Positions 10,500 through 23,479 are shown, numbered from the stretch's first letter. The stretch: DNA of 64,000 nt from Chrysomallon squamiferum (GCA_012295275.1 CM022670.1:12072083-12136082), one strand, 5' to 3'. Numbers and translations: made by a program. The notes: generated by a model not told the origin, from the letters alone.

Positions 10500-12048
10500 G
10501 GTGAGCATTGCACAACTTCGTCACATATGGAAGAAAGATAACTCCAATTGATGTGTTTTGCATCGGTATGAATAATCACAACCGACTTAGTCGACTAATA
10601 CGTTTTTTGCTTGTTTTTTTTGTTTATGTGAAGACACACTCTAAATATTATTATTATTATTTTTTGTTATTAATATTTATCTCCATTGTTTCTATAATGT
10701 TTCTTCTTGTTGTGAGAAAACAATTCTGGTATCAGACCACAAGAACGGGATGTGAACTCTTTTATAAGTATTGTTTGTATACCATACTTTGTTGCAAGTC
10801 ATTAAACTAATACTTGTAATATTTAAAGATATTGATTAAACTTTTTTCCCCACTCCCATCAGTTAGACTTTAATACTTGTTACCTATGATTTTATCATAT
10901 AAAATATACAATATTTTATTCTTTATATTGTAAAGTAAGTTTTTAGTCTCGTGACTGTGACGTTTTTGTCGCTGACTAAATCAGCTACTATTTGTATAAA
11001 TAAATTGTAATAATAATACTATTAATCAAATTTAAACAGAACTAAATCTGAATAAATAAATACATATATTACCTCTTAATGAAATAATGCTTGTAAACAT
11101 TGCTTCAGAATCATGGAATTAAATCTTTCATTTTTATTTTTTAAAATACCTTCTTATTATTTTTTTTTTTTTATCATACCAATTTAAAAATTAGTCGCAC
11201 TTCATAGATACTTTTCAATGAATGCTTCGTACACTATGAAATATTTTAATTTATAAATCTTTAACATATATTAATAGCCTGTTTCTCTGGAGCAAATTAT
11301 TTTTAAGCTGTATAAAGGTATTATAATTAATCGTATGTTATAACAGTTAAACAAGCACTAATATTAATATTCAGACTTTATTTTCATTTCAGCAGCAGTA
11401 ATAGTAACAGCAGCGTTGTCGTGACATTAACAGTAGCGGCAGCAGTAGTATTATTTTATTATGTTTTATATAGTTATTAAAATATAGTAGTGGCTTCTAG
11501 ATGCAGTAGTAGTAGCTAGGTGTAATATAATGGCGTGGTAGTAGTAATAATAGTTATATATAGTGTTTAAACAGAAATGAAGAACGTGATCGTCAGAGAT
11601 ATAATAAAGGCTGGTTTACTGCTAGCGTTGTTTTATCTCACAGTAAGAAAAAGAAACTTTAATGCTTGGTAACAAATACAGCTAATATGGATACAGTTTG
11701 TATGCTTATATTATTAATTGTTAATAAAACATAAAACAAAAATCTAAGCTTATAATATTTATTGCACAGTAGGGACATATACTTCTTTTGTATTCTTTTT
11801 TTCATTATGTCATTATAAATGAATAAATAAAAAGGAATATTTTCAAAAATAATTCTGAAGTAGAGAGAGAGAGAGAGAGAAAGTGTCGTCATTCATACCT
11901 TCTTAGTATCTCGTTATTTTCTGTATTGTAAAAAAGTCTTTACTTCGAAATATAAAAATATATTTAAGCTATGTAATAATATTATTAAAGATATATATAT
12001 TTTTTAAACAAATATATACAAATTTAATTTAGAGTTTAAAGGCAGATT
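10500..12048. other. Noncoding DNA between the array start and the TRIM-like gene
   Basis: Probably contains the promoter and any 5' untranslated exon of the poly-NADAR gene and the 3' region of the TRIM-like gene. I see imperfect AGC/AGT trinucleotide runs at about 11390-11530 and a short (GA)n at 11861-11881. No convincing coding signal. Confidence 0.6.
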
Positions 12049-13820
12049 TCATTTATACACATCACACACTGAAATTCGACCGTTATTTTCACCTATCCAT
12101 AACTTCCCACGACTATCCATAGCAACTGCCGTCGGCGAAAATGCTAAAAGTTCGGGTAAAAAACTGCTTTTGAAACCCTCTGTCACCTGATACTGATGAA
12201 CGACATTCAAACCACAGTCAGCGATGAAGACGTCATCTTTCAAACCCCAGCAGACGTCGCGTGGATAAAATCCAATTCTGTGTTCCAAGTCTTCCCCTAT
12301 ATTGCAAGTGAACTCTGCTCCATCTGCTAAACAAATCTGTACAACTTTGTTAGTGGTATCTACCAAACACGTATCACCATTTTCTTTTTTATGAAACACT
12401 GGAACATTTTTGCCGGAAATCTGTAAGCCTTAGGAAGAGATAAATCATCACCAGAATCTGGCTTGAACTCGACCTGTTTTCTCACGTTTGATTCGCTCGT
12501 CTGGCAACTGGAACCTTCCCCGGTCAAAAGGGAGAGAAGTCCCTCCATTCTGACCTTATTGTACAGGTCTTTGTGTAGACTCATTCTTTTGGAGATGACT
12601 CCAGTTTCACTGACTAGATACACGTCATTATTTCGACACCCTTCGCTTTTACAGCCGATCCATGCACTGCTGGTGTTAGACAGAGGACCTATCAGGTCTA
12701 TCGAGTGACTGATACAGTGAAAGGTCGAAGTCGGTTTCAGGTGGTCAGAGTTCGATGCAACCACTTTACTTGCGAAAACAGTGGCTATGTTTGTGAAAAC
12801 GTTCATCCATTGTTTCGCAGCAGGATTTTTAATAAACATTTTTTCAATGGATGGCCTAGCTGCAGTATGGGCTTCTTTTTCGCATTTCACATCTTTCTGA
12901 AGCTTCTTTATTTCCGATGCCGCTGTCACAGTGTCAGCCTCAAGTCCATTGGATAAAGCCATAGTGACGTGGTAAATCTGGGCTTGCAAATTCTGTTTAT
13001 TTAATAATATTTCGTTCCACGATTCTCCGAGAGTTTCCAAGCAGGCTACTTCTCGTTGTACAATGTCGTCAATTCTGTTCAGTTCACTAGTACGGTAATC
13101 ATTAACTTCAGCAATAATACGATCAGCTAATTTGTTAATATCTGCGTGCATTTTTAACCTTTTGTTTTCCATGCTATTTTTTCTAGCGTCCATTATCCGA
13201 AGCTTAGTATCTAAACATTCTATGCAATGTTCTAAATGTACCTTCGTTTTCGTCAAATACGATTTTGCATCATTAACCAGGTCACAGAGATCTTCTGTTT
13301 TGTGTCCTTCGTGTGACGTCAGTTTGCAGTCTCGACATATTGGTTTCTCACACGGACGGCAATAAAATCTTACGATCTCTGCTTTATGTTTCATACAGAA
13401 CTGAGGTTTGCAAGTTATTTCACTTTCTTCACTCAGTCCACCCAATTTTATAATCGAGTGTGTTTTAAAAGCAGTCAGTGAATTATGATTGGCAGTGCAA
13501 GATTGACAGAGAAACTGCATACAGTCAAGACATTTTCTTGTTGCATGATTCGAACAAACATGACATGAAGTTTTCAAAGCTTCAGCACATGTATCACCGT
13601 CTCCCTCGATGTAAAAGTTTCTTTGAAACTCTTCGACTCCACCCTCGGGCACCTTGACCTCAGCTCTACAAATCGGACAGGAAAACCTTCCGTTTACCGC
13701 AGAATTTGATACATAATGTTTTAGACAATTACAACAAAATGTATGAAAACACGGAAGAAGTTTCGGAACTTTAAACTGCTCAATACATATTGTACAAGTT
13801 CTGTGATCTCTCATAGCCAT
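12049..13820 (-). CDS. TRIM-like RING, B-box, coiled-coil, beta-propeller protein; one apparent frameshift
   Basis: Seen: intronless. From ATG 13820, a C3HC4 RING finger occupies roughly residues 9-52 (CTICIEQF, CFHTFCCNC, CPIC). A first B-box (about 86-120, CHVCSNH, CMQFLCQSC) and a second (about 138-180, CMKHKAEI, CRPCEKPICRDC) follow. A coiled coil covers about residues 185-300. The C-terminal part has propeller-like blades (DVFIADCGLNVVHQYQV, GKLWIGENNGRISV). The first frame stops at 12360; the propeller continues in another frame to the stop at 12049. Joining needs one base at the plus-strand T5 run 12407-12411 (an A5 run on the coding strand). Known: TRIM proteins of this build are ubiquitin E3 ligases, much expanded in molluscs and often linked to innate immunity. 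The RING cysteines and histidine are intact. Alternatives are a young pseudogene or a sequencing error, the latter favoured by the undamaged propeller frame. Confidence 0.85.
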
Positions 13821-14277
13821 TGAAATGGGTCAAGTGCTTTATAATCAACTCCGTAATGTGAAACGTTTCCTTGCTAGTAATTCGGTTCAGTTGTGTAACA
13901 TCTCATTAGTTCGCCCTGTAAAATGTTCCGGGATAATTAACTTTTTAATATAACGTTTATATTTAACTTTTTTTGCAGGTTTCAGATTAAAGCAAAGTTA
14001 GTTATGTTAGATCTCTTCAAAATTTTCTACATTAAATTATGTAATGCATTTTATTCATTCTTATAATTATACTCGTGCTGAATTGCGTTTTAAATATACA
14101 TTTGTACACATTTTTTGATAAATGTTTATTTGGTTATCTCACATCTCCGACAATTTTGGTGTTTCTCGTTTTAGATGTTTTTCTTTATACAAAGATTAAA
14201 AACAATAATAAAAAGAACAAACAAATTTATCACATTTCTTTTCTTTTTCAAATTATATAATGTATGAGTGTGATAAA
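13821..14277. other. Spacer between the single-domain NADAR gene and the TRIM-like gene
   Basis: About 460 bp of AT-rich DNA. It should hold the 3' untranslated region of the NADAR gene and the promoter of the TRIM-like gene. No coding signal seen. Confidence 0.5.
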
Positions 14278-14543
14278 CTATGTAACTGCATGGGTCATGA
14301 GACCTTCTTCCATCATCAGGTCATTCCTTACTTCCGTTAAAATGTAACCAAGGAGATTTTGTCCTCGCCATGTACTTTCGTCCCAAGCGTAAGGATCATC
14401 TTCAACATAACCAATTCCCCATATAACGTCCACTGGACTCGCTTTTACTAATATTTTAGGAAATGTATCAAAGAGTAGCTTCTTTAAACTTTGATTCTGC
14501 GAAAACTGGAAAAAAAAAAAAGAACAAGAACACAGAAAAAAAA

Positions 14544-14590
<47 letters not shown>

Positions 14591-15059
14591 AACTATAGAT
14601 AGACACATTTAAGGGATACACACAGACAGATAGACAGAGAGATAGATGATAACAGTGAAATAATTATCTTTTTAGTAATGACATGTCGCATAATGCAGAC
14701 ACAGAGAGATACTTCATTATTTGATAAACTAGTCTCTGTTTGGAACGGGATATAGCTCAGTCGTCACACTGAAACAGAGTGATATTTCAACGGTTTCTTA
14801 CCTTCAGAATCGATGCTTCTCTAACAATCTGCTTGCACGAGCTGTCCCACATATCTTGGTTCCAGTTGCGAACTTTACGTCCTAAATATTTGTGCTCTTT
14901 GGGATCAGGGGACCAAAGAATTATTTTTGCAATCTCCGAATCTCTGAACAAAACTGTAACATCAGAAAAACTAATTCTATAATAATGAATTGGTCCAAGA
15001 ATTATTATCTATTTAAATTATATATATGTAATCTTACAGCAGGCTGGAAGAGAGAAATA

Positions 15060-15115
<56 letters not shown>

Positions 15116-15284
15116 TACCTGCCTTTTTGTACATCATATACTGTTCGGCGCACACATATTCGCGATTTCCATCTTTGAATTTAACCAGATATCCCTGACT
15201 AAACGGCGATTCTTCTTTCCAGAAATACTCGTATTTTGTTTTTGCTTCTGCTAAAGTTGTCTTAGATTCACATTCGGATTCCAT
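14278..15284 (-). CDS. Single-domain NADAR protein, three exons, complete
   Basis: Exons are 15284-15119, 14953-14802 and 14505-14278, with stop TAG at 14280-14278. The spliced product is 181 residues, a usual NADAR length. Exon 1 gives YFWKEESPFSQGY and CAEQYMMYKKA, ending in phase 1. Exon 2 (152 nt) gives LFRDSEIAKIILW, YLGRKVRNWN and DMWDSSCKQIV, ending in phase 0 with donor gtaaga. Exon 3 gives FSQNQSLKKLLF, DVIWGIGYVED and NLLGYILTEVR. The candidate Glu, Trp and Asp are all present. Intron positions and phases match the poly-NADAR array, so the two genes are paralogues. ATG 15284 (MESECESK) is preferred; the frame is open to an ATG at 15386. Probable role is hydrolysis of an ADP-ribose or N-glycosidic bond; the substrate cannot be read from sequence. 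Confidence 0.87.
14545..14588. repeat. Poly-A tract in intron 2 of the single-domain NADAR gene
   Basis: An uninterrupted A run of about 44 bases on the plus strand. On the coding strand it is a poly-T tract that lies upstream of the exon 3 acceptor and extends its polypyrimidine tract. Confidence 0.9.
15063..15112. repeat. (GA)n microsatellite next to a splice donor
   Basis: About 25 GA dinucleotides. On the coding strand it is a (CT)n tract starting about six bases inside intron 1 of the single-domain NADAR gene, right after the donor at 15118. Confidence 0.95.
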
Positions 15285-15386
15285 TTTTCGTCTGTTAGAT
15301 ATTTTCACCCTAAACACTGTTAATATATGAAGCCGAACATCAGTGTTTACATCCTCTCGTTTATTTAAACCTGGAGGGCTCTCCAA

Positions 15387-15765
15387 GGAAACATAATACG
15401 TATTGAGTGCTGTTTACAAAAATTATTACGTATTTCCTGGTTCCTTGCGAAAAATTTGCGGAAGTGCTTTTATATGCCCGGATCAAGAGGGTGCCCTTGG
15501 TTTATTGCTAACCCATACCGTTTTGGGACGGTTCTGATATTTGTTTCTTTTCCTTTCTTTTTTCGTTTTTTCTCTTTTTTCTTTATTCTTTCTTTCATTA
15601 AAAGAAAGAAAGAAAGAAAGAAAAATATAATTATATAATTTCATTTTGAATACTAATGAATGTATGTATTAAAGAGCAACAATCATGAAAAAAAATATTT
15701 TTCTTGGAACCCACGTATCAGATTTAAAATGTATATGAAGACTACAACATTTTGTATTGATTGTC

Positions 15766-15849
<84 letters not shown>

Positions 15850-16796
15850 TGCAATAACTGTTCTCATGTTTTCCCCTGCCTTGAAATATCGTTTAGTTAT
15901 CATAGTCTTACGCAATAAAGCATGACGTCACTCAAGTCTAGTGAAACCAGCTCAGCTTGGTCTTGCAGAGCGACACCAATGTCTACAAGTGACACGTCAA
16001 CTCAGGTTGCCATAAAAGTAATCGAAAAATTTCCAATCAGTTTTTGTTTTACATACGTAACAAAGGTGCCCATTTACACCATATATGGGCATATAAAAAA
16101 GTGGTAGGATACCGTTGGAAATGTGTAGGCAGGATATTTTCTATTAAAATGTGATCCATTTAAAAATAAAATAAAATAAAATAAGAAAAATTAAAAATTA
16201 AGTAATTAAAAAAAAAAAAGAGTTATAAAATGTAGTAGTAGTAATAAAATTAATAAATAATACACACTGTCGATCATTTCTGTAACTAGGTCTAACCAGC
16301 AGATTTTTGTCATCTGATTTATTTTTCTTTATATCTTCAACATGGTGATAAGCTACCTGGATCGACAGATATTCCAGCTCACACTGATAAGGAAGTTTGC
16401 ATTTTCGACCTCGTCATAATTAATTCATATACTATTCTGAATATATAAACAAATAAAATATATTTGACAAACTCATCCAGCGTCCGTTATAAAAAAAATC
16501 CATTTCAGAGTTAATCCGCGATTATTGTAAAAAGACTTCTGTGATGTCAGAGACATTTTAAAAATGACCATAGAATAAAACAACACACAAACACACAGAC
16601 TCACACAGTCCATACAGCTTGATCATTGATCTTTAAACTATTTTTAAACTATCTTTAAAAATCCCTTGGCCTATGCGATCGGTGAACAGAAGAAAAGGTT
16701 TCTGCAATTAATATTTTGATTGTGAACCCAGTTGGTACATCTCTCTCTCTCTCGAAGTTATTCCCCTTCGCCCACAAGGTAGCGTAGTTGACAACA
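15387..16796. other. Divergent intergenic region between the NADAR gene and PPP1R8
   Basis: Separates divergently transcribed genes, so it should hold both promoters. It contains a (TTTA)n tract running into (TTA)n at about 15766-15849, a GAAA/TTTC-rich patch at 15548-15625, and a (CT)n stretch at 16740-16753 close to the PPP1R8 start codon. No open coding signal. Confidence 0.6.
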
Positions 16797-19536
16797 ATGG
16801 CGGCTCGTCCTCTTGTAAATAATTTCGAAGTCCCTTCATGGTAAATATGTTATCTCTGAGCCATTTTTAATGCATATAAAGATAGCATTTATCTAAATAA
16901 AAGTAACAATAATACGATTTCTATGCTTGTTGTTCTAGACGTTTTAAGTTACTGGCTGAAGGAAATTGAAAGTGTGCTCTTGATTATGAGATTGTTGATA
17001 TCGACTACAGTTACTTTCCGTAAATTCCAGAACTTACCATTTTATGCAGTCACATTTTAGGTAGATTAATTATTAGAAAAAAATACAATAAAACCACGAC
17101 AGTATTTTAAACAGTTCAAATACCTGGATGGTTTTTAACTTTTTACGCTCATGACAGATGTGTTGGCCTTAATTATTTTTAAATGCATTATGATTATCAT
17201 GATTATGATTATAACGCTAATTAGGACTACAAGTATTACTTGAAATAACAACATGAATGTAAACATTAAAATTAAATGTAGACATAATGGTAATGTCATG
17301 GACAGACTAAAACATATCTTCAAATAGGAAATTAAAATGTGTTCTATCTTGTTTAGATTTACTTCTATCTGTGCTGTAACTATTTGATTACAATAAATGT
17401 TTACATGATGACGTTTTATGATTTATAATGTATTTTATTTATTTATTTATTTATTTTGTTGGTTTTAATTTAATGATTACTTTTGTTGCAGGGCTGGAAA
17501 GCCACCACCTGGTCTTCATTTAGATGTAATGAAAGATGGTAAAATGGTTCAGGTTTGTTCCACTGCTAGAATAAAACATATATATATTATTTTAATTGAA
17601 TAACAGTATTTAAAATTAATAAATCTTTTCCTATTTTCTATTTTGTTATTAAAAATACAAGTAAAATTGAAAAAGATATTAATATAACCATTCAAATGTT
17701 GCATTTAATCATGGGTTCATGTGGATATTTTATCAAGATAAGTTAGCCCATTTATGTTCACTTTTAAGCTAATATATCATTTGTGCAGACTGCTACCAGT
17801 CATCAGTTGAGCTTTATCAAATTACATAACAACATGCAGTTATTTCCCATTAGTTTTATAATAATCAGTATTCCTGAGAAACATATAAAAGATATAATAA
17901 TAGTTACCTCTTAATAATGATACTTATATTAAATTTATTTTTCTTTTTTCTCCCATCTTTATTTTATTTTATTTTTTCCAGAAATTAATGATCGATGAAA
18001 AAAAGTGCTATTTTTTTGGAAGGAATAAACAACTTTGTGACTTTTGTATTGACCATGCTTCATGTTCTCGTGTTCATGCTGCGTTAATGTGGCACAAAAG
18101 ACTTTCACGACCTTTTCTGATGGATCTTGGCAGCAGTGAGTTATACTTGTTATCATGTTTCCTAAGTTCTGAATCTGCTGTACTTGTTATCATGTTTTCT
18201 GAGTTCAAAATCTGTTGTACTTGTTTATGTTTTCTAAGTTCAAAATCTCTTATATTTGTTATGTTTTCGATGTTCAAAATCTCTTATATTTGATATGATT
18301 TTTTAAGTTCAAAATGTGTTATATTTATTATCATCGTTTTTTTAAAGTTCAAAATCTGTTATATTTGTTACCATGATTTTCTAAGTTCAAAATGTGTTAT
18401 ATTTATTATCATTGTTTTTTTTTAAGTTCAAAATCTGCTGGACCTGTTATCATGGTTTTTCCAGCTTCATAATCTGTTATATTTATTACCATAATCTTTT
18501 AAGTTCAAAATCTATTTCTCAAAGTAAGATAATTATCTCTGTGTTTTTTTGTTTTTTTTTTAATTCAGCACATGGCACATACCTTGGTCAGATAAGATTA
18601 GAGAAGAAAAAACCGCAGAATGTTCCCATAGACAGTGAAATTCATTTTGGTGCATCTACAAGAATATACATAATCAAAGAGAGACCACAGCCCATTGCAA
18701 ACCAACCTCTTGAAGATGGGAAGCGATCAGATGATCATGATGTCAGCTTATTGGGTTTGCCTGAGTCAGAAACTGAACTAGATGTAAGATTTAGGATTAT
18801 AGGATATATATATGTAGATATATAACTATAGTTGTTTTGAGGCAATTTTTCTTATAAATACATTAGAAGCAAACTGAACATGATTTATTGTTAATCACCT
18901 AAATAATATAATTTAATATGTTTTTAATGCCTTTTAACTACTTTATTTTTACCTGACTATTAATTGACATAGTACATATACAGGGTATACACTTGATTTT
19001 TTTCTTTTGACTGGTCAATTAGACCACTCACAAGAACACTTTGACTTGCCTGTAGCACTTTGAATTTGTTTTTCTTTAAATGGCACTTTAAAAATGTTAT
19101 AATGCTATAATAACAACATAAAAGAATGAACCAGAACTTGTTTTAGTTTTATTATAATATGTTGTAATACAAAATGTGGGACATTTCGGTCATCGGGGGT
19201 GGGGGGGACACACAAGATACTGTTTTGACTTTCCTGACACTGTTTTGATTTGCTGTATGTGTATATGTTGTTTTAGTTGAATAATTTTTGAAAATTTTAG
19301 AATCTAACAGAATTTAACACTGCACACAATCGACGGATAGCCTCACTTGTTGAGGTGGCTGATGTGCCCAATCCTCTCAAAAGAAAACATAAAAATGTTA
19401 GTGTGAGCTTCTTTGAAGAAGATGAAATTATCAATCCAGGTAAAATATTTTTATTTTTTCAGTCAGAGATTGTCACAGCATTTTAGAGACTTGGAGAATT
19501 TTGTTTTTTGAAATTGTTAAGTTTCCAAATCTGAAT

Positions 19537-19567
<31 letters not shown>

Positions 19568-19569
19568 TT

Positions 19570-19608
<39 letters not shown>

Positions 19609-20510
19609 TATACGTATATGTATATATATTTTTGGAATGTTTTAAGATTTTATAATTGTTTTAATTATAAAAAAGTATACCTTTTCAAAGGAAATTCTCT
19701 GAGATACAAACCTAGTAGCAAATAGGACCCAGATTGAAGAATGATTTTTTAGTTAATGGAATTTTTATTTATTTCAGAGGACATTGATCCAACAGTGGGC
19801 AGATTCAGAAATCTTGTCACCACAATGGTTATTCCAAAAAAGGTGAGTGGTTCTACACAGTATAAAAATATAGAGCAGGAGTTTAAAATTTTAAAATACA
19901 TAATCAGATAAAAAAAATGGTTTGATTACATTTTTTGTTTTTATTTTGATTATCCTTTTTCTCATTTGCTATATTATTAATTTTTTATTCTGATTCAAGT
20001 TATTTTTTGTGATATTTTTTGTTGAGAAAATCAGTATTACTAAAGACCTTAAAATTCTGAAAGCCAAAGTTTACTATTTTCTGTTTGCTTTCTAATTAAA
20101 TTAAATCATATTTAATGAAAATATTTGATACATTAATATACTGGCATTTTATTATTCAGAAACCAAAGCTGGATATAGGACCCCAACAATCAGGAAGTAT
20201 TACAGACATTATAACAAAACGGTTACAGAACTTTTCGTATGGAACACACTTATATGGAGACTTACCTGCAGCTGGGGGAACTGCTACCCCAGCTCTTGGA
20301 AGTACTTACAGTATTGCTGCTAAGCTTGGGCTGCCTGTACCGAATTTGGCTCCTGATTTGGAGCATGAAACAGTGGCACAACCTTTAGAAAAACCGCAGA
20401 TTATAGGATTCACAGCAGAGGAGCCATCAAAAGAACCAAAAAAGAAGAAATATGCCAAAGAGGCTTGGCCTGGGAAAAAGCCAATACATTCTCACAACTT
20501 GCTTGTTTAG
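16797..20510 (+). CDS. PPP1R8: Nuclear inhibitor of protein phosphatase 1 (NIPP1), seven exons, complete
   Basis: Exons are 16797-16840, 17492-17552, 17982-18135, 18569-18783, 19301-19439, 19778-19842 and 20160-20510. They sum to 1029 nt (342 codons plus stop), against 351 residues recalled for human NIPP1. All borders are GT-AG. An FHA domain lies near residues 48-115 (FFGRNKQLCDF, SCSRVHAAL, GSTHGTYLG). The central PP1-binding region reads VSVSFFEEDEIINP and VGRFRNLVTTMVIPKK, and the C-terminal domain contains ITKRLQNFSYGTHLYG. Known: NIPP1 is a nuclear scaffold that targets and restrains protein phosphatase 1 and binds phosphorylated splicing and chromatin factors through its FHA domain. 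The RVTF docking site recalled from vertebrates reads SVSF here. The start codon has a good context (acaacaATGG). Confidence 0.96.
18142..18520. repeat. Minisatellite in PPP1R8 intron 3
   Basis: About ten imperfect direct copies of a 35-45 bp unit built around taagttcaaaatctgttat and ttgttatcatg. The first copy begins within a few bases of the exon 3 donor at 18136. It is noncoding, and the open frames across it are incidental. Confidence 0.85.
19536..19630. repeat. (TA)n microsatellite tract in PPP1R8 intron 5
   Basis: Several TA runs interrupted by tg and ttttg, between exon 5 and exon 6. Confidence 0.9.
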
Positions 20511-21193
20511 CATTTGCGACTGTTTGTTCACTACTTGTTTGTTTTTAATTTCTCTTCGACTAAAAGACTTGCGAAGAGGCTAAAGTTGGGGTAAAAGTAA
20601 CAATTAAATATAGTTGAACATTCTCTTTTTTAATTGTTAAAATTTACACATTACCTTGGGAAAAGCACGAAATAGGAAATAAATGTAAAACTTATTATTA
20701 TTATCCTAATTTGTTTCAGTGTTGTTTAAAATAATTTTTATATACATTTTTGGGGGGTATAAATTTATGAACTGGGTTGATAATGAGTAAGGACAACTTA
20801 AGACATAAAATAAGTAGTAGTAATATTAAATAGTGGAAATAATGAAATCCCTGTGACAATACATTTTAGCATTTTTATGCTTTTTGTACACGTATTAAAG
20901 AAATCAGGATTAGTTAGATATTGCTGCTGTATATGCTATTAGGAAACAAAAATGATTCCTCTGTAAAAATGTAACAGTTCAGCTTTGTTTTTGTATCATT
21001 CATCATATAGAAAGTCAGAATGGAACATAATCTAAATATATTTACAGTTCATTTGTATATTTCGACTGATAATGGAAATGTCTGCTTGTATGTCCACTGT
21101 CTGAATGAAAAATTATTTTCTCAAACTTGAATAACTGAAGGAATTTTTGAAAAGTATATTGTAATCTGTACCTAAATAATTTGTATTAAACAC

Positions 21194-21199
21194 AATAAA
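21194..21199 (+). terminator. Candidate polyadenylation signal for PPP1R8
   Basis: AATAAA in cacaataaagtccag, about 680 bases after the stop codon. Further AATAAA hexamers follow (for example near 21750 and 22417), so the used site is uncertain. Confidence 0.35.
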
Positions 21200-23129
21200 G
21201 TCCAGTTTTATTATATATATATATATATATATATACTTATATAACAATGAGTATATACTGTTTATTTATTAATTAAATTTACTGAGACTGCACCTGTAAT
21301 GTTACCAAATATATTTAACATAGGTGTATTTAATCTGCTTTATCTGGTAAAGATGATGACATTTTGTCTTCAATAGATGTAATTTTAAGCATAGAAATAT
21401 ATATTGATCAGTACATAAAAAATATATAAAACCAATGGATCAGGACTGTGACTTCACTAAAAATACCATACTCACATAAGATAATAAATCATGTGTTGCT
21501 TTTACACAAACAGTGCATGTTTGTAATTAAATAATTTATTATATTGAGAGAAAACTGTACCCAAAATATTTATCAGTTTTGAAAATACTGTATGAGGATG
21601 TATATGTTGTTTTGAAAGTGTTTCAGCTGGTAATGCAGGGATTAAAAAAATGTTTACGCAACCAGGCCAAAGTTTGTGCAATGTAAATATATTTCATGGT
21701 TGTCTCTCATTTACATCATCTGCTGTCTTTAAGATAATTCAGTTTTCAATAAATTACTTTTTTTAAGCTGTTATATTATCATGCTGTTGTTAATTTTCAT
21801 TTGTCCTTTTTCTCATTTTTTTCTGGTGCATGTCTGTTTGCATCACACACATATGCAGTAAAATATATAGATGAGAGAAGAAAGAAATGGTAGAGGCATA
21901 ATTTAAAGAAATAGGTAAAAAAAAATCTTCAGTTGAATATGTATCAGATCTATTGAAATGTTTAATGAACAGTTATTACCATCAGAAAATTTTATTTTAT
22001 GTGTGTGTGTGTGTGTGTGTGAATACAATTTCTAAATCATTTAGATGTAGTAAAGAAACAACAAATTCAAGATGTGAGAACAAATACATTTTATATTCTT
22101 CAATATGTTATATTTCTAAATCACCATAAAATTTTAGTGTAATAATGTTAATACAAAAAGCAGTTAAGGAAATATCACCGTTGTAAGTTTTCTGCTGTTT
22201 GAACTTGTGATTCAACATCTGTTAGGAAAAAGAAGTGCAGACACAGAATCAAAGTAATTTGTTTTGCTGTCTTTTTAGTGTTTTTATTAGCAAATAGAAT
22301 AATCACAAAAAAAAATTATCTAAGTATTAAAATTTATCCCCAAAACCATGAATAGTATTGCAGAAATGTGTGATAATTAACTGTGGCATGTAATGCCTTC
22401 ACTTTTGTTACTTTGCAATAAAATATGATGTTTCTATGAGTTGTAATTTTCTTTTTTACTCCTCAGATATGTTGCATTATTTTGATTTTTTGAAAACTGA
22501 ACTTTATATTTTTATTGTATACGTGTAAACAAATATATGAAGAAACGATCTCAAAAAAAGAAAAAGAAAATAATAATAATAATAATAATAATTATAATGA
22601 TAAAATGTGCTGATCAATAATTTACATGAATATAAATACTAAATCACTTGCAGGTGTGTCGTTTATTCTTTTTGTTTAGTTATATTTTCATGGAAACATG
22701 AGTCGTATTTTAACTATTGTTTTTCTGCATTCTGACAAAGGCTGCTTTCTTTCATATTTTCCCCCATCCTTTTTGGAAATAAAATACTTGAAATAAAATA
22801 TTTGGAAAGATCTAACATCTTTTTATTCAAGATTAAATCTCTGTATGGTTAGCATACTTACCAGACGTAGTTAAGATTGCATAATTATTATCATAATGTT
22901 TCAATACCTTATAGGAGCTAGTTAGACCTGGATGAATCTGTGCAATAATTATCTAGTTACCATAATACCAAAATTGGTCTTTTTAATAAGTATGTTTCTC
23001 CTGATAAGAAAATTAAGTTTTATCAGGATACATTCAAATAAAAGAATAAAATGGCACCAAGCTAAACAAATTGCATTACATCACCTGAAAAGCTTGGTTT
23101 AGAATTGGAATCAATAAAACTATACTGTG

Positions 23130-23165
<36 letters not shown>

Positions 23166-23479
23166 TTAACTGAATACAGAAACAACTGAAATACAGTATA
23201 CACTAAATATTTAAATAACAATTAATTAATTTGGCTCAAATACAAACTGATTATAAGCAATAATAATTTGATTTTTAATGTATATTGTAGAAATATGTGA
23301 ATAAATAAGAAAAGAAAACAAATGTGGCATATATTATTAGCTGTATGTCTTTGTTTATTATTAACAAAGTCCTTTTGCTATTTGGATGCATGGATGTATA
23401 AAAATACGTTTTGCTCTTTGTTCTCATTAATCTGATTCAATTATGTGTCTGTTTGCATTCACCTGACCCAGTTCTTAGA

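Noticed and set aside
14748-14800. tRNA-like A box (tatagctcagt) in intron 2 of the single-domain NADAR gene
   Set aside because: No B box, no cloverleaf and no acceptor pairing. Possibly a worn SINE fragment, but unsupported.
15778-15850. Poly-Tyr open frame
   Set aside because: Translation of a (TTTA)n/(TTA)n microsatellite.
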